Position numbers and translations under genes: made by a program. From Bacteroidota bacterium (GTDB taxonomy: Bacteria > Bacteroidota > Bacteroidia > Chitinophagales > Chitinophagaceae), in the NCBI GenBank assembly GCA_016868455.1, contig VGGV01000016.1, positions 1 through 58,334 of the forward strand: a DNA stretch of 58,334 bases, written 5' to 3'. Positions 8,138 to 17,957 of the stretch are shown piece after piece (position 1 is the stretch's first letter; the number at the start of each line of letters is the position of its first letter). The notes beneath the pieces were generated by a model. The model was given only the letters and a program-made list of their open reading frames with translations. It did no database searches and was not told the origin of the DNA.

Positions 8138-10963
8138 TCAGAGATACCTGGCTGTATAACTTTCTTTTTGCTTTTTGAGATCAGCGGGTTTGCCTGTAAA
8201 AACAATGTTTCCTCCGCCATCGCCTGCTCCAGGCCCCAGATCAATTACCCAGTCTGCTGAGCGGATCACATCGGTATTGTGTTCTATAACAATAATAGAA
8301 TGTCCCTGTTCAATCAATGCATTGAAGGAAGCCAGCAGTTTTTTTATATCATGAAAGTGAAGTCCGGTGGTCGGTTCATCAAAAATGAAGAGAATCTTGT
8401 TTCCGCTCCTTCCTTTTCCAAGGAAAGAAGCCAGTTTTACCCGTTGCGCCTCGCCGCCAGATAATGTGCCCGATGATTGTCCCAGTTTTATATAACCCAA
8501 TCCCACATCACTAAGCGGTTGCAGGGCATGACTGCAGGAAGAAGGTAAAAAAGAAATTGCTTCATCCACACTCATTTCCAAAACATCATAGATGCTTTTG
8601 TCATTAAACTTCACTTCTAAAACTTCCTCTTTAAATCTTTTTCCCCCGCAGCTTTCGCATATCAGGTGCACATCGGCCAGAAATTGCATCTCCACTATTT
8701 GTTCGCCCTCTCCTTTGCAGGAATCACATCTTCCCCCGTCTACATTAAAAGAAAAATGTTTGGGCTGTAAACCCCGCATTTTACTCAGCGGTTGTTTTGC
8801 AAACAAATCCCTTATTTCGTCATAGGCCTTTATATAAGTAACCGGATTACTGCGGCTCGATTTGCCGATGGGGTTCTGGTCCACCATTTCAATTTGTGCA
8901 ATACTCTCCACATCGCCGCTGAGCTGCTTGTGATACCCTACTTTCTCACCGTATTCGCCTTTTATCTTTTGCAGGGCAGGATACAATATTTGTTTAACCA
9001 ATGTGGTCTTGCCGCTGCCGCTCACTCCGCTTACCACGCAAAGCACATTCAGCGGGAACTCAACTATGATGTTCTTTAAATTATTATGCCGGGCCCCTTC
9101 CACCTTAATGGAGCGGTTCCATTTACGCACTGTTTTAGGCGGCTCAATAGTCAGCTCATGGTTTAGGTATTTGCCGGTAAGGCTGCCGGGGCTTGAAATA
9201 ATTTCATCATAATCACCTTCGGCCACCACTTCACCGCCAAGATGGGAAGCCAGCGGCCCCATGTCAATGATATGGTCGGCTTCCCGCATCATCATCTCAT
9301 CATGCTCTACCACAATCACCGTGTTTCCAAGGTCTCTCAGCTCTTTCAATACTTTAATAAGATTAGCTGTATCCCTTGAATGAAGCCCGATAGAAGGCTC
9401 ATCCAGTATGTATAAAGAATTGGTAAGGTTGCTGCCCAGGCTTCTTGTCAGTTGTATCCGCTGGCTTTCGCCCCCGCTCAGTGAGTTGGCAAGACGGCTC
9501 AGCGTAAGATAACCCAGCCCCACTTTGATCAGTGTGCCCAGGCGGTTGTGCAGTTCAGTTAAAATTCTTTTTGCTATTTCCAGATCCTGCCGGCTGAGGG
9601 TAAGGTTATCAAACCATGCTTTCAAATCTTTTACCGGCATGGTGCTGAGCTCACCAATATGTTTTCCGCCCACTTTCACATACAAGGCTTCTTTCCGCAG
9701 GCGGTAACCATTGCAATCCGGGCATTCTGTTCTTCCGCGGTACCGGCTTAATAAAACCCGGTACTGCACCTTGTAGAGCTGTGATTCCACATCTTTAAAA
9801 AAATCGTTGATGCCGATACCATCCACCCCTTCCCAAAGCTGCCGGTATTGTTTTTCTGTCAGGTCGGCGATGGGTTTATGAACCGGGAAATTGACTGCCA
9901 CGGAACGCTTGATAAAATTCTTCCGCCACCAGTCCAGTTTCTCGCCCTTCCATGGCGCTACGGCGCCTTCATACACACTCAGCCGCCTGTCCGGTATCAC
10001 CAGGTCGGGATCAATGCCCAGCACCTGAGAAAAACCTTCGCAGGTGGGGCAGGCCCCAAAAGGATTATTGAATGAAAATAAATTGGGCTGCGGTTCTTCA
10101 AACTGCATACCGTCCAGTTCAAAACGGTTGTTGAAATGCAGCAGTTTGCTTCCATTCACTTCAAGATACACATCGCCCTCGCCTTCATAAAAAGCAGTAC
10201 TGATTGAGTCGGCCATCCTGTGCCTGTCATCTTCATCAAACTCTTTTACAATTACCCTGTCAACAAGTATATGTGAAATCTTTTTTTGCTTCAGCTCTTT
10301 ATCATTTAACTCTGTCAATTCCTCGATTCTATAAACAACTCCCTGTTTCTGACTATTGACTCCCGACTCATGACTATAGACTCTGCTAAACCCCTTTTGT
10401 GTCAGTATGTTCAGTTCCTCCCTTGTATCCCTGTTCCTGTGTTGTTTAAAGTTGGCAAGAATAAAAACTTTATCCCCTTCATTTAATTTAATGATTGCAT
10501 CCAGCACATCTGTCACATCATCTTTCTTAACCTCCCGGCCTGAAACAGGTGAAAGGGTCTTTCCGGCCCTCGCAAACAGCAGCCGGAGGTAATCATATAT
10601 TTCCGTCATGCTCCCAACAGTGCTCCTCGGTGTTCTGGTAATTACTTTTTGTTCGATGGCGATGGCGGGGCAAAGGCCTTTGATGTAATCCACATCAGGT
10701 TTATTCATACGGGTAAGGAACTGCCGGGCATAAGCGCTGAGGCTTTCGGCATAGCGGCGCTGACCCTCGGCATATAATGTATCAATAGTAAGCGATGACT
10801 TGCCGGAACCTGAAACCCCTGTCACCACAATCAACCTGTTCCTCGGTATCGCTACCTCAATATTCTTCAGGTTATGCACCCGGGCGCCTTTGATGAGGAT
10901 GTTTTCTGCGGAAATTACGGTCTTCGGTTTGGCGGGATTTTTCCCTTTTATTCTCGTCTCCAT
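8138..10963 (-). CDS. uvrA: Excinuclease ABC subunit A, divergent UvrA paralogue
   Basis: UvrA is the damage-sensing ATPase that loads UvrB in nucleotide excision repair. The 941-residue protein has two ABC modules: Walker A at about 49-58 ([10 protein letters not shown]) and again near 636, with signatures LSGGES near 495 and LSGGEA. The C-terminal zinc module is intact (CDSC, 20-odd residues, CESC). The first zinc module is not: the site usually holding the first CxxC pair reads [16 protein letters not shown], leaving only CPTC (305-308), and SPVSG (138-142) replaces a usual CPxCG. This resembles a second UvrA type of Bacteroidota, so a housekeeping uvrA may exist elsewhere. Residues about 194-205 derive from a heptamer-repeat insertion. 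Confidence 0.9.
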   Translation of the reverse strand: METRIKGKNPAKPKTVISAENILIKGARVHNLKNIEVAIPRNRLIVVTGVSGSGKSSLTIDTLYAEGQRRYAESLSAYARQFLTRMNKPDVDYIKGLCPAIAIEQKVITRTPRSTVGSMTEIYDYLRLLFARAGKTLSPVSGREVKKDDVTDVLDAIIKLNEGDKVFILANFKQHRNRDTREELNILTQKGFSRVYSHESGVNSQKQGVVYRIEELTELNDKELKQKKISHILVDRVIVKEFDEDDRHRMADSISTAFYEGEGDVYLEVNGSKLLHFNNRFELDGMQFEEPQPNLFSFNNPFGACPTCEGFSQVLGIDPDLVIPDRRLSVYEGAVAPWKGEKLDWWRKNFIKRSVAVNFPVHKPIADLTEKQYRQLWEGVDGIGINDFFKDVESQLYKVQYRVLLSRYRGRTECPDCNGYRLRKEALYVKVGGKHIGELSTMPVKDLKAWFDNLTLSRQDLEIAKRILTELHNRLGTLIKVGLGYLTLSRLANSLSGGESQRIQLTRSLGSNLTNSLYILDEPSIGLHSRDTANLIKVLKELRDLGNTVIVVEHDEMMMREADHIIDMGPLASHLGGEVVAEGDYDEIISSPGSLTGKYLNHELTIEPPKTVRKWNRSIKVEGARHNNLKNIIVEFPLNVLCVVSGVSGSGKTTLVKQILYPALQKIKGEYGEKVGYHKQLSGDVESIAQIEMVDQNPIGKSSRSNPVTYIKAYDEIRDLFAKQPLSKMRGLQPKHFSFNVDGGRCDSCKGEGEQIVEMQFLADVHLICESCGGKRFKEEVLEVKFNDKSIYDVLEMSVDEAISFLPSSCSHALQPLSDVGLGYIKLGQSSGTLSGGEAQRVKLASFLGKGRSGNKILFIFDEPTTGLHFHDIKKLLASFNALIEQGHSIIVIEHNTDVIRSADWVIDLGPGAGDGGGNIVFTGKPADLKKQKESYTARYL
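10351..10382. repeat. Heptamer-phased GACT array inside uvrA
   Basis: GACT occurs at 10351, 10358, 10365, 10372 and 10379, all exactly 7 bases apart, with variable intervening bases. The stretch is translated in uvrA as [12 protein letters not shown]. Confidence 0.8.
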
Positions 10964-11249
10964 CGTATGTCACACAAATGTAAACCCTTGAGGGGCTTGG
11001 TTTTCACCCGAAATCATTAACAATTCTTTGGCAATTAAAGTTACACCAGCAGGTTACAAATCTTTGGTTTTTTCACAGAAAATTCTATTTTTAAACCTCC
11101 AATATCCGAAATATGATTAACCCAAAACTTTTCCAGCCTATCGCATAACTTCTACGTTGTTTTTTTAACCGTTTTTTTGTAACCAATATCCATGAACCAA
11201 TCCCGGACAGTGATTGCTTTTCGGGACGCAACCCAAATCTGCAGGAGTT

Positions 11250-11831
11250 ATGAAAGCTTTAGTAAAGAAAACCGACCATGAACTCATCCATCTGTTCCAG
11301 GATGGAAATCTTGATGCCCTGGAAACCCTGGTGCTGCGGCACAAGGATAAGCTGTATACGTCAATTCTGTTCCTGGTAAAAGACAAATACCTGGCCGAAG
11401 ACATTTTTCAGGATGTTTTTATCCGCATTATTGACACTATGCGGGGCGGCCGTTACACCGAGGAAGGAAAGTTTCTTCCCTGGTCCATGCGTATAGCCCA
11501 TAATTTATGTGTGGATCATTTCCGCAAAGTGAAACGTTCGCCCACCATCCGCAACAGTGAGGACAAAGATATATTTGAGGTACTGAACTTTTCGGAAGAA
11601 TGTGCAGAATCAGGGATGATCAGGAGACAAAGTCATGACCGGGTAAGGGATATGCTGCAAAGCCTGCCCGATGACCAGCGGGAAGTGATCATATTACGTC
11701 ATTACGCCGATATGAGCTTTAAAGAAATTGCTGCCGCCACCAATTGCAGTATTAACACGGCATTGGGACGTATGCGATACGGATTAATTAATTTACGCAA
11801 GCTGATGACACAAAAACAAATTGCATTGTAA
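11250..11831 (+). CDS. RNA polymerase sigma factor, sigma-70 (ECF-like) family
   Basis: This 193-residue alternative sigma factor directs RNA polymerase to a set of promoters that cannot be inferred here. The ATG at 11250 is chosen over the upstream TTG at 11214 because GGAG precedes it at good spacing, a rare clear ribosome binding site in this window. Region 2 is seen in LYTSILFLVKDKYLAEDIFQDVF and nearby residues (about 35-60). Region 4 with its helix-turn-helix is LPDDQREVIILRHYADMSF onward (about 137-185). No anti-sigma factor gene is adjacent. The upstream gap from uvrA (about 286 bases) holds no recognisable gene, so the transcript may have a long leader. Confidence 0.85.
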   Translation: MKALVKKTDHELIHLFQDGNLDALETLVLRHKDKLYTSILFLVKDKYLAEDIFQDVFIRIIDTMRGGRYTEEGKFLPWSMRIAHNLCVDHFRKVKRSPTIRNSEDKDIFEVLNFSEECAESGMIRRQSHDRVRDMLQSLPDDQREVIILRHYADMSFKEIAAATNCSINTALGRMRYGLINLRKLMTQKQIAL

Positions 11832-11850
11832 GTTGAAAATAATTTGCTCC

Positions 11851-11894
11851 TCCCCTCTCCACAGGGTGGAGAGGGGCAGGGGGTGAGGCTCTTG
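11851..11894. repeat. Dispersed hairpin repeat, copy 1
   Basis: CCCCTCTCCAC (11852-11862) pairs perfectly with GTGGAGAGGGG (11866-11876). It is followed by GGGTGAGGCTCTTG (11881-11894), whose exact complement occurs in the related copy at 43738-43751. Confidence 0.75.
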
Positions 11895-11980
11895 TCATTC
11901 TGTATCTCCATCCGGAGAAAAGATTTCTCTTCAGGGATCTTTTGTTTGCTTGCCAAACCGGAAGGCTGGTACAGAATGAC
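11894..11980. repeat. REP/MITE-like element with 11-bp inverted ends
   Basis: GTCATTCTGTA (11894-11904) is the exact reverse complement of TACAGAATGAC (11970-11980). The 65-bp interior has no coding potential. Confidence 0.6.
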
Positions 11981-11990
11981 ACCAAACTGA

Positions 11991-12028
11991 AAATCCCGGT
12001 ATGTCACTGGCAGACCGGGATTTTTCTT
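11991..12028. terminator. Intrinsic terminator between sigma factor and dsbD-like genes
   Basis: AAATCCCGGT (11991-12000) pairs perfectly with ACCGGGATTT (12014-12023), followed by TTCTTTT. The stem lies between two convergent genes and can act on both strands. Confidence 0.8.
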
Positions 12029-12045
12029 TTATTACAGCGATGTGT

Positions 12046-14007
12046 TTATTTTTTACTTTTCTTAAATGCATCCAGTCCGCATTTAAGCCACTTAATAAAC
12101 TCTGATGAGTTGGGGGTATAGAACTTTGTTTTGACCAGCGCTTTCTGGTCTGATGATAAAATAGCATACTGCGGCTGTGAAACGGCTTCAAAATTCTCTT
12201 TCTGAAAGGCGGTCCATTTATCACCTATGGTAACAATCGTTTCCTCATTTCCGGATGAAGCAGCGTAAGTAACCCTGTCTTTAACGGGCAGTTTTGTTCT
12301 TTCATCCACATACAGGGAAACTACAACGAATTGCGTTCGCATAAGTGAATCTACATCCTTATTGGTCCATACTTTTTCTTCCATTCTCCTGCAGTTAACA
12401 CAGGCCCAGCCCGTAAAATCAATCAATACCGGTTTATTCTCCCTTTTTGCCCTGTCAAGCGCTGCCTGCAGGTCATTAACTATCGGTGCTACTCCTTTTG
12501 CATGTAATACATGATGGGGATAGATGCTATAGGATAACGGTGGCGGAAAACCGCTCAACAGTTTCAGGCTTGCCCATTTTGAATTAAAAAGCCCCGGTAC
12601 CAGGTATAAAGTAAACGCCCCAAACAATGCGGTGAATAAAATGCGGAAGAAAGAATATGTGGGTATTACATGTTTTGCCTTTTTTGAAAATACTCCTGCC
12701 AGGTAAAGCGTCGTCAAAAGCCCAATAATTATCCAAAGTCCCACAAAAATTTCTCTTTTAATAAGGCCCCATTGGTTTACATTATCAGCATTAGCAAGAA
12801 ACTTTACGGCAAGAGCCAGTTCCACAAATCCCAGCACGACTTTTACCGAAGTCATCCAGCCCCCGGATGTGGGCAGTGACTGGAGCCAGTTGGGAAACAT
12901 GGCAAATAATGCAAAGGGCAGACTTAATGCCAGACCAAATCCTGCTGCACCTGCTGTTAGCGGCCACGGGCCTTCCTGCAATTGGCCAACCAGCAACGTT
13001 CCAAGTATAGGACCAGTACAGGAAAAAGAAACAATGGTGAGGGTAGCAGCCATAAAGAAAATACCGCCCAGATTTCCGAGTCCCGATTTCGATCCTGCCC
13101 TGTTGGCAATACCGGAAGGAAGTGTGATTTCAAATAAACCAAAAAAAGAAAGGGCAAAAACAACAAAAATCACAAAGAATAAAAGGTTGAGCCAGACATT
13201 GGTTGAAATATTATTAAAAATCTCGCTTTTGGTACCGTCAAGAAAATGAAACGGAACAGTGATCAGGGTGTATATAAGAAAAATAAAAAGCCCGTACATC
13301 GTCGCATTGAAAATACCCTGCTTCCTGTCCTGTGATTTTTTGGTAAAAAACGTAACAGTAACAGGAATCATAGGAAAAACACAGGGGGTGAGTAATGCAA
13401 TAAGACCTCCCAGAAAGCCCAGCAGAAAAATGCCCAAGAGGCTTTTGCCGGAGGTTCCTTCATCACCGCATTGATTTACCGGGTTATTAATATTTATCGC
13501 CTCCACCTTTGGTTTCCATTCCGATTCCACACCTCCCTCCAGGGGCACATTAAAATCAAAAATAGAAGAAGGTATGTATTCCTCATCTCTGCCATAAGTA
13601 TAAAGCATAGTGCCCTGCAGCCTGGCCGGAACAGAACCCTTTATGACAATGATACTTTTCCAGGAAGCCTTTCCTTCAAATACCAGTAGTTCTGCTCCGA
13701 AAATAGAGCTTTTGATTTTTTGTGGCTGTCCTTCTGTAATAAAACTTCCTTCTTGTGTTACAGAAGAATCCGGAAAACTGAGACTGACTGAACTGACGTC
13801 ACCCGGCGCCTGGTTGGGAGCATACACCTGCCAGCCCTGTGCGTCCGGAAGATTAAATGACAGTTCATATTTGCCCTCTCCTATCTTTTTGCTTTGCACC
13901 GTCCAGCCCGGCAGCCCGGAACTATCCTGTGATAATACAGCCTGCGATACCAGTAAAAAAGAAAAAACAAACAGTTTCCGAAGTTGGTTACTAAAACACA
14001 TATTCAT
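12046..14007 (-). CDS. Protein-disulfide reductase, DsbD family
   Basis: This 653-residue protein would move electrons from cytoplasmic thioredoxin across the inner membrane to periplasmic thiols. The order is as in DsbD. A signal peptide leads into a periplasmic N-terminal beta domain (about 28-165). A CcdA/DsbD-like block of about eight membrane segments (about 185-475) carries the key cysteines in LLTPCVFPMIPVTVTFF and SFSCTGPILGTLLVG. A C-terminal thioredoxin domain has GWACVNCRRME near residue 545. The conserved Cys pairs are all visible. The upstream gene on the same strand encodes a second DsbD N-terminal-like domain, so the two probably work together. Confidence 0.9.
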   Translation of the reverse strand: MNMCFSNQLRKLFVFSFLLVSQAVLSQDSSGLPGWTVQSKKIGEGKYELSFNLPDAQGWQVYAPNQAPGDVSSVSLSFPDSSVTQEGSFITEGQPQKIKSSIFGAELLVFEGKASWKSIIVIKGSVPARLQGTMLYTYGRDEEYIPSSIFDFNVPLEGGVESEWKPKVEAININNPVNQCGDEGTSGKSLLGIFLLGFLGGLIALLTPCVFPMIPVTVTFFTKKSQDRKQGIFNATMYGLFIFLIYTLITVPFHFLDGTKSEIFNNISTNVWLNLLFFVIFVVFALSFFGLFEITLPSGIANRAGSKSGLGNLGGIFFMAATLTIVSFSCTGPILGTLLVGQLQEGPWPLTAGAAGFGLALSLPFALFAMFPNWLQSLPTSGGWMTSVKVVLGFVELALAVKFLANADNVNQWGLIKREIFVGLWIIIGLLTTLYLAGVFSKKAKHVIPTYSFFRILFTALFGAFTLYLVPGLFNSKWASLKLLSGFPPPLSYSIYPHHVLHAKGVAPIVNDLQAALDRAKRENKPVLIDFTGWACVNCRRMEEKVWTNKDVDSLMRTQFVVVSLYVDERTKLPVKDRVTYAASSGNEETIVTIGDKWTAFQKENFEAVSQPQYAILSSDQKALVKTKFYTPNSSEFIKWLKCGLDAFKKSKK

Positions 14008-14069
14008 TCTTTAAAAATAAACGAGTTCTTGAGGGAACTCGTTTTCATATTATTTTATACGCCAAATAT

Positions 14070-14522
14070 TTATTTTATTTCTATAGAAATATTTACCGTT
14101 TTTGGCGGCAGGCATTTCTCGTCATCACAGGTCTGGTATTCCACATTGCCGTTAAGTTTTGTTTTGGCGCTTGCTTTCAGTTTCACTTTTTGAACAAAGG
14201 TGACGGTATTCGAATACTGGTTGGCCGAAACCCCAAGCGTCTTATCATAAAACTTTTCCATTTTGCCCACCTCTTTCACTTTCCCATCCAGGACCAGCAA
14301 CGGATTGGCATTAAATTTAAAGGTCGTAGGAATGGCAATAGCATCTTCCGGCTGGCTTTGCGAATACAAATGCCATTTGTTCTGAATAGTGGCTATCATT
14401 TTTACTTCATAGCGCTTTTCGCCGATTTTATTGGCACTGAAAGACCAGGTAACAGGATTCAGCTGTGCCGTTGCTATCAACCCGTTCATTAAAATAACTG
14501 CAGATAATATTCCTTTTCTCAT
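14070..14522 (-). CDS. Secreted DsbD alpha-like domain protein
   Basis: The 150-residue product has a signal peptide (about residues 1-19) and a single beta-sandwich domain like the N-terminal domain of DsbD. The Cys pair in YQTCDDEKCLPP (about 130-141) matches the exchange site CxxxxC of that domain. It lies about 60 bases upstream of the full DsbD homologue on the same strand and is likely cotranscribed. It could act as an extra periplasmic thiol shuttle taking electrons from the membrane reductase. That role is inferred from domain and position only. Confidence 0.75.
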   Translation of the reverse strand: MRKGILSAVILMNGLIATAQLNPVTWSFSANKIGEKRYEVKMIATIQNKWHLYSQSQPEDAIAIPTTFKFNANPLLVLDGKVKEVGKMEKFYDKTLGVSANQYSNTVTFVQKVKLKASAKTKLNGNVEYQTCDDEKCLPPKTVNISIEIK

Positions 14523-14667
14523 TCTGTTCTTTTATAATACTTACGCAAATATCCTGCTCAGGGAGCATACATTCTGTTAAATATGCTGTGCAAATATACA
14601 ACTGGTCTCACGGCCTTTCTGTAAGGAAAATGACGAAATCTGACAAAATAATGATAAGATGACCGGT

Positions 14668-15342
14668 TCAGGAAACAAGTTGCTCAGCCATTAGCAGGTT
14701 TTTAATGATTTCCCGGCCGTCTGTATTGCCAAGGGCTACTGAACAGGCTCTTTCAGGATGCGGCATCATGCCAAATACGTTACGACTGGCATTACAGATA
14801 CCGGCAATATTACGGATGGCTCCGTTAGGATTTACTTCAGCTGTTTTATTGCCGTTTTCAGCGCAGTAAGAGAATAGTACCTGGCCATTGGCCTCCAGTT
14901 CATCCAGCGTTTTCTCATCAGCATAGTAGCGGCCCTCGCCGTGTGCTACAGGGATTTTATACACCTTCCCGGTTTCATTTGTAATAAACACATTCTTGCA
15001 CACAAACTGCTGGTTCGCATTTCTCAGCAAGGCACCTGGTAATAAATGAGACTCACAGAGGATCTGAAAGCCGTTGCATACACCGAACACTTTTCCGCCT
15101 GCATGGGCAAACTCAATCACACTCTGCATCATCGGGCTGAAGCGGGCAATGGCGCCGCAACGCAGGTAATCACCATAAGAAAACCCGCCGGGCAGAATAA
15201 TGCAGTCTTCTGTATTGAATTTACTCAGATCCCGGTCCTTGTGCCAGAGCAGGGTTACATCCTGGTTCATCTCATATTTTAACGCATCATACATGTCCCT
15301 GTCGCAGTTAGAGCCGGGGAATACCACCACGCCGAATTTCAT
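14668..15342 (-). CDS. purQ: Phosphoribosylformylglycinamidine synthase, glutaminase subunit
   Basis: PurQ hydrolyses glutamine and feeds ammonia to PurL in the fourth step of purine synthesis. The start at 15342 ([16 protein letters not shown]) is chosen because the family begins exactly there; the frame extends 24 residues further but that part belongs to the overlapping upstream gene. The class I glutaminase triad is present: the Cys in [11 protein letters not shown] (about 86-96) and His-Glu in MMPHPERA near the C-terminus. At 224 residues it is a normal length for the PurQ/PurS type rather than the large fused PurL. purS and purL are not in the window. Confidence 0.95.
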   Translation of the reverse strand: MKFGVVVFPGSNCDRDMYDALKYEMNQDVTLLWHKDRDLSKFNTEDCIILPGGFSYGDYLRCGAIARFSPMMQSVIEFAHAGGKVFGVCNGFQILCESHLLPGALLRNANQQFVCKNVFITNETGKVYKIPVAHGEGRYYADEKTLDELEANGQVLFSYCAENGNKTAEVNPNGAIRNIAGICNASRNVFGMMPHPERACSVALGNTDGREIIKNLLMAEQLVS

Positions 15343-15404
15343 AGCAGAAGAATTTGTTATAAACGGCACAAAGATAAGAAAAGCCGCAGCCACAGCCCTT
15401 TGCT

Positions 15405-16400
15405 TTATCCCCAACCGGCAATATAGTAATACTGGTAGCCAATAATAAATGCCACGGTAAGCCAGAATAGCAACAAGGGCAAAATGCGGAATGACGAGTA
15501 CAGATAGGTGCAGGCATGAAAAGCTGCCAGCGGTATGGCTGCCATAATCCAGTTTTCAAAATTGTCGGTACTGTTTACAAAAGGTATAAAAAGACCCCCA
15601 AACAGGTACAGCAGCAGCAGGCTCCATCCTTTTCTTACCTGTATCAGCATCCTTCGAAGGCCTTCCTGAACATAATAGCCGCCTGCCAAAAAAGGAACAG
15701 CCAGCAGAAAAACACTGCCGGCGAGCCAAACAGATTGCTGCACTACCGGAAGATTGATGGAAAAATATGGCCACAGCCGGCTCCAGCTCCAGTTATTGGT
15801 CACAAATAAATAAACAGTGTAAAAATAAAATGGCGTAGTTACGCCTAGAATACAGACAAGCCACTCATTCAACCGGAAAGACCGCATCACGGCAAGGGCA
15901 AGTAATATCCATATAATAAAAGTTATGGAAGGAAAAAAAACAAAAGAAGCCACGCCGAGAGCAATGCCGATATTGAATACCGAACCCAGTGCCCGGGGCT
16001 GATTGTATATTTTGAACAACCTTGACAATACAAGTACAAGTATAAAGTTTATCAGTAACGGGGCTGAAAAATAATTCCATTCGGGAAACAGGGAAGTAAT
16101 AAGCATATAAGCCATGCCGGGAAAATAATTGGCCCGGCTCATCATACGCTGGGTGTTAATAAAGCCGGTAAGCATTACCGCCTGCAGATAAAGAAAAGTA
16201 AAAGAAAGAAAAGGGTAGATAATGGGGTTGGCTTCACCGTAAGGTTTCAAAAGGTCAAGCAGCGCTTTAAAAAGAATACCATCGGTTGGCTTTTCCACCG
16301 GAATGTGGGGATGAAGAAACGCCGGAAGCTTCAGGAGCGACCCGAAGACCAGCAGCAAAAAAATATTTGCCGGATTTTTCTGTTTAAATATTCCTGTCAC
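15405..16400 (-). CDS. DUF6427 family multi-pass membrane protein
   Basis: The 331-residue protein consists almost entirely of membrane segments, about ten by eye, with short loops. It matches my recollection of DUF6427, a Bacteroidota-restricted family whose members often start with [10 protein letters not shown]-like sequence. The function is unknown; the fold may resemble polytopic glycosyltransferase-type membrane proteins. Its stop lies 63 bases upstream of purQ, and the gene upstream ends 22 bases after its start on the opposite side, so cotranscription with purQ is likely. Confidence 0.6.
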   Translation of the reverse strand: MTGIFKQKNPANIFLLLVFGSLLKLPAFLHPHIPVEKPTDGILFKALLDLLKPYGEANPIIYPFLSFTFLYLQAVMLTGFINTQRMMSRANYFPGMAYMLITSLFPEWNYFSAPLLINFILVLVLSRLFKIYNQPRALGSVFNIGIALGVASFVFFPSITFIIWILLALAVMRSFRLNEWLVCILGVTTPFYFYTVYLFVTNNWSWSRLWPYFSINLPVVQQSVWLAGSVFLLAVPFLAGGYYVQEGLRRMLIQVRKGWSLLLLYLFGGLFIPFVNSTDNFENWIMAAIPLAAFHACTYLYSSFRILPLLLFWLTVAFIIGYQYYYIAGWG

Positions 16401-16421
16401 AGATAAAGAGGGCCGGTTTTA

Positions 16422-17957
16422 TCAGTTCTGGCTGTAATCAACTTTGGCAAAGCAAATATAAGTACGATAGATGCACGGTATGATCATTTGCTTTGCACTT
16501 ACCTGTTTGCCGTATTTGGGCATAAACTCATAACCTTTATCAAGGTTCTTTAAAGTGGGGTTGCGGGTCAGTTCTCCGGCCGGTGAAATGCTGTAGTCGG
16601 TAAGCAGGTTGATTCTCCTTTCCTGCAGGTTAAAGAGAAAATGCAGCTGGTCGCCGGTATTCATCAGGTGGTAGGAGACCATGTCATCAGTTTCATCATT
16701 AAACTGGCTTTTACCCACCACATTGCTCCATTCCAGTTTTCCTGTTGCATCAAATGAAAAAACGGCTACATTATCTGCATGATAACGTACTGCCTGGCTG
16801 CTGCTGAAGCGGTTGTTCCAGTATGCGTTGGTAAAATAGGGTGAATAGTAATAGATATTATCGTAATAAGGTGAATAAAAAGGCGAGTTGTAAAGGTAAT
16901 TCCAGCGGTTCCAGTTGTTGAAGCGGGATGTGGTATAAAAGGCTTCACTGCCAATGATAAATCCGCCGTCCCGCCGGATGATGATCTGCCGGATAAAATA
17001 ATCGTTGAATGCCATTTTAACCGAAGCATCTCCCCTTGCTTCACGCCTTATTTCTTCACTGAAGGTGACTGTATTCTCATATACCGGCCGGGCCGTTGTT
17101 TTATCCCATACAAAAAAATAAAACCCGTCAATATTCCCCTTTCTCTCCTTGTAAAAAAGGGAAGTAAGCAGGTAACGCCTGTTGAAATTATCCACTTTGA
17201 TATGCACCTCATCCAGCAACGTTTTTTCAATATCCAGTTCCTTTTTCATCAGAGAATCGGCCATAGCGGGCTTCATCATCATGGCAACCTTGCTGATATT
17301 GTCATTACTGTTGCGGAAAAACCAGGAAAACACAAGGTCGCCTTCATTGTCCAGGCTGAAATCTCCAAGGTTTTCATTCCGCTCTTCCATGGGTATTTGC
17401 AGCCGGCTTTTTTTCAATAACTGCAGTTTACCATCATACAGCATTGTAGTCATCACAAAAAGTTTGCGGTTGCGGCTGTTGATTTTAAACACACTAATGC
17501 GGTTTTTGTCCTCGCTGCTTACCGCAGTGTATATCCTGTTGTTGGCTGAGAACCCGATATGGGTGGTGTCCAGTTCCATGATATCGCCTGTTAGTTTGCC
17601 GTTGCCGTCAACACGGGAAGCCATGCAATACACTACATTTTTACGCTGGTACTGGTATATGATATAGCAAAAGTCGGCGTTGGGGAAAAAATCAATATTG
17701 ATCACCCGGTCATTATTCGGCATATAGCTCTGTTCGGTTTTGGCCACCTGCTGCATATCATTATCAAAAGCTACGATCCAGTGCCTGTTTTTAGTGAATT
17801 TATACACCAGGAAGTTGCCGCCTGTCTTGCCGGCCACTTCAAAAGGCATACGCCGGCTGTCTTCCCTTTCGTAATCAGAGTAGATAATTTTTTGTGCGGA
17901 AAGAGACATAACGCCGCACATCATTGCCCAACCAAAAGCCCATATCCGGAGTTTCAT
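16422..17957 (-). CDS. Secreted protein of unknown function with an aromatic-rich insert
   Basis: I do not recognise this 511-residue protein. It has a signal peptide ending SLSAQ (about residues 1-21) and then beta-rich sequence with repeating patterns such as VYKFTKNRHWIVAFDNDMQ and VAVFSFDATGKLEWSNVVG, spaced as in a beta-propeller. Around residues 340-385 lies a low-complexity stretch made largely of Tyr, Asn, Phe, Trp, Ser and Pro. There are very few cysteines. The product is probably periplasmic or surface-exposed. It lies 21 bases upstream of the DUF6427 gene and may share its transcript. Confidence 0.6.
   Translation of the reverse strand: MKLRIWAFGWAMMCGVMSLSAQKIIYSDYEREDSRRMPFEVAGKTGGNFLVYKFTKNRHWIVAFDNDMQQVAKTEQSYMPNNDRVINIDFFPNADFCYIIYQYQRKNVVYCMASRVDGNGKLTGDIMELDTTHIGFSANNRIYTAVSSEDKNRISVFKINSRNRKLFVMTTMLYDGKLQLLKKSRLQIPMEERNENLGDFSLDNEGDLVFSWFFRNSNDNISKVAMMMKPAMADSLMKKELDIEKTLLDEVHIKVDNFNRRYLLTSLFYKERKGNIDGFYFFVWDKTTARPVYENTVTFSEEIRREARGDASVKMAFNDYFIRQIIIRRDGGFIIGSEAFYTTSRFNNWNRWNYLYNSPFYSPYYDNIYYYSPYFTNAYWNNRFSSSQAVRYHADNVAVFSFDATGKLEWSNVVGKSQFNDETDDMVSYHLMNTGDQLHFLFNLQERRINLLTDYSISPAGELTRNPTLKNLDKGYEFMPKYGKQVSAKQMIIPCIYRTYICFAKVDYSQN

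Noticed and set aside
11192-11281. A 29-codon upstream ORF overlapping the sigma factor start
   Set aside because: It has no ribosome binding site or family resemblance; chance cannot be excluded.
15343-15414. Extension of purQ by 24 residues upstream
   Set aside because: The extension overlaps the DUF6427 gene and has no purQ-like sequence; the conserved start is at 15342.
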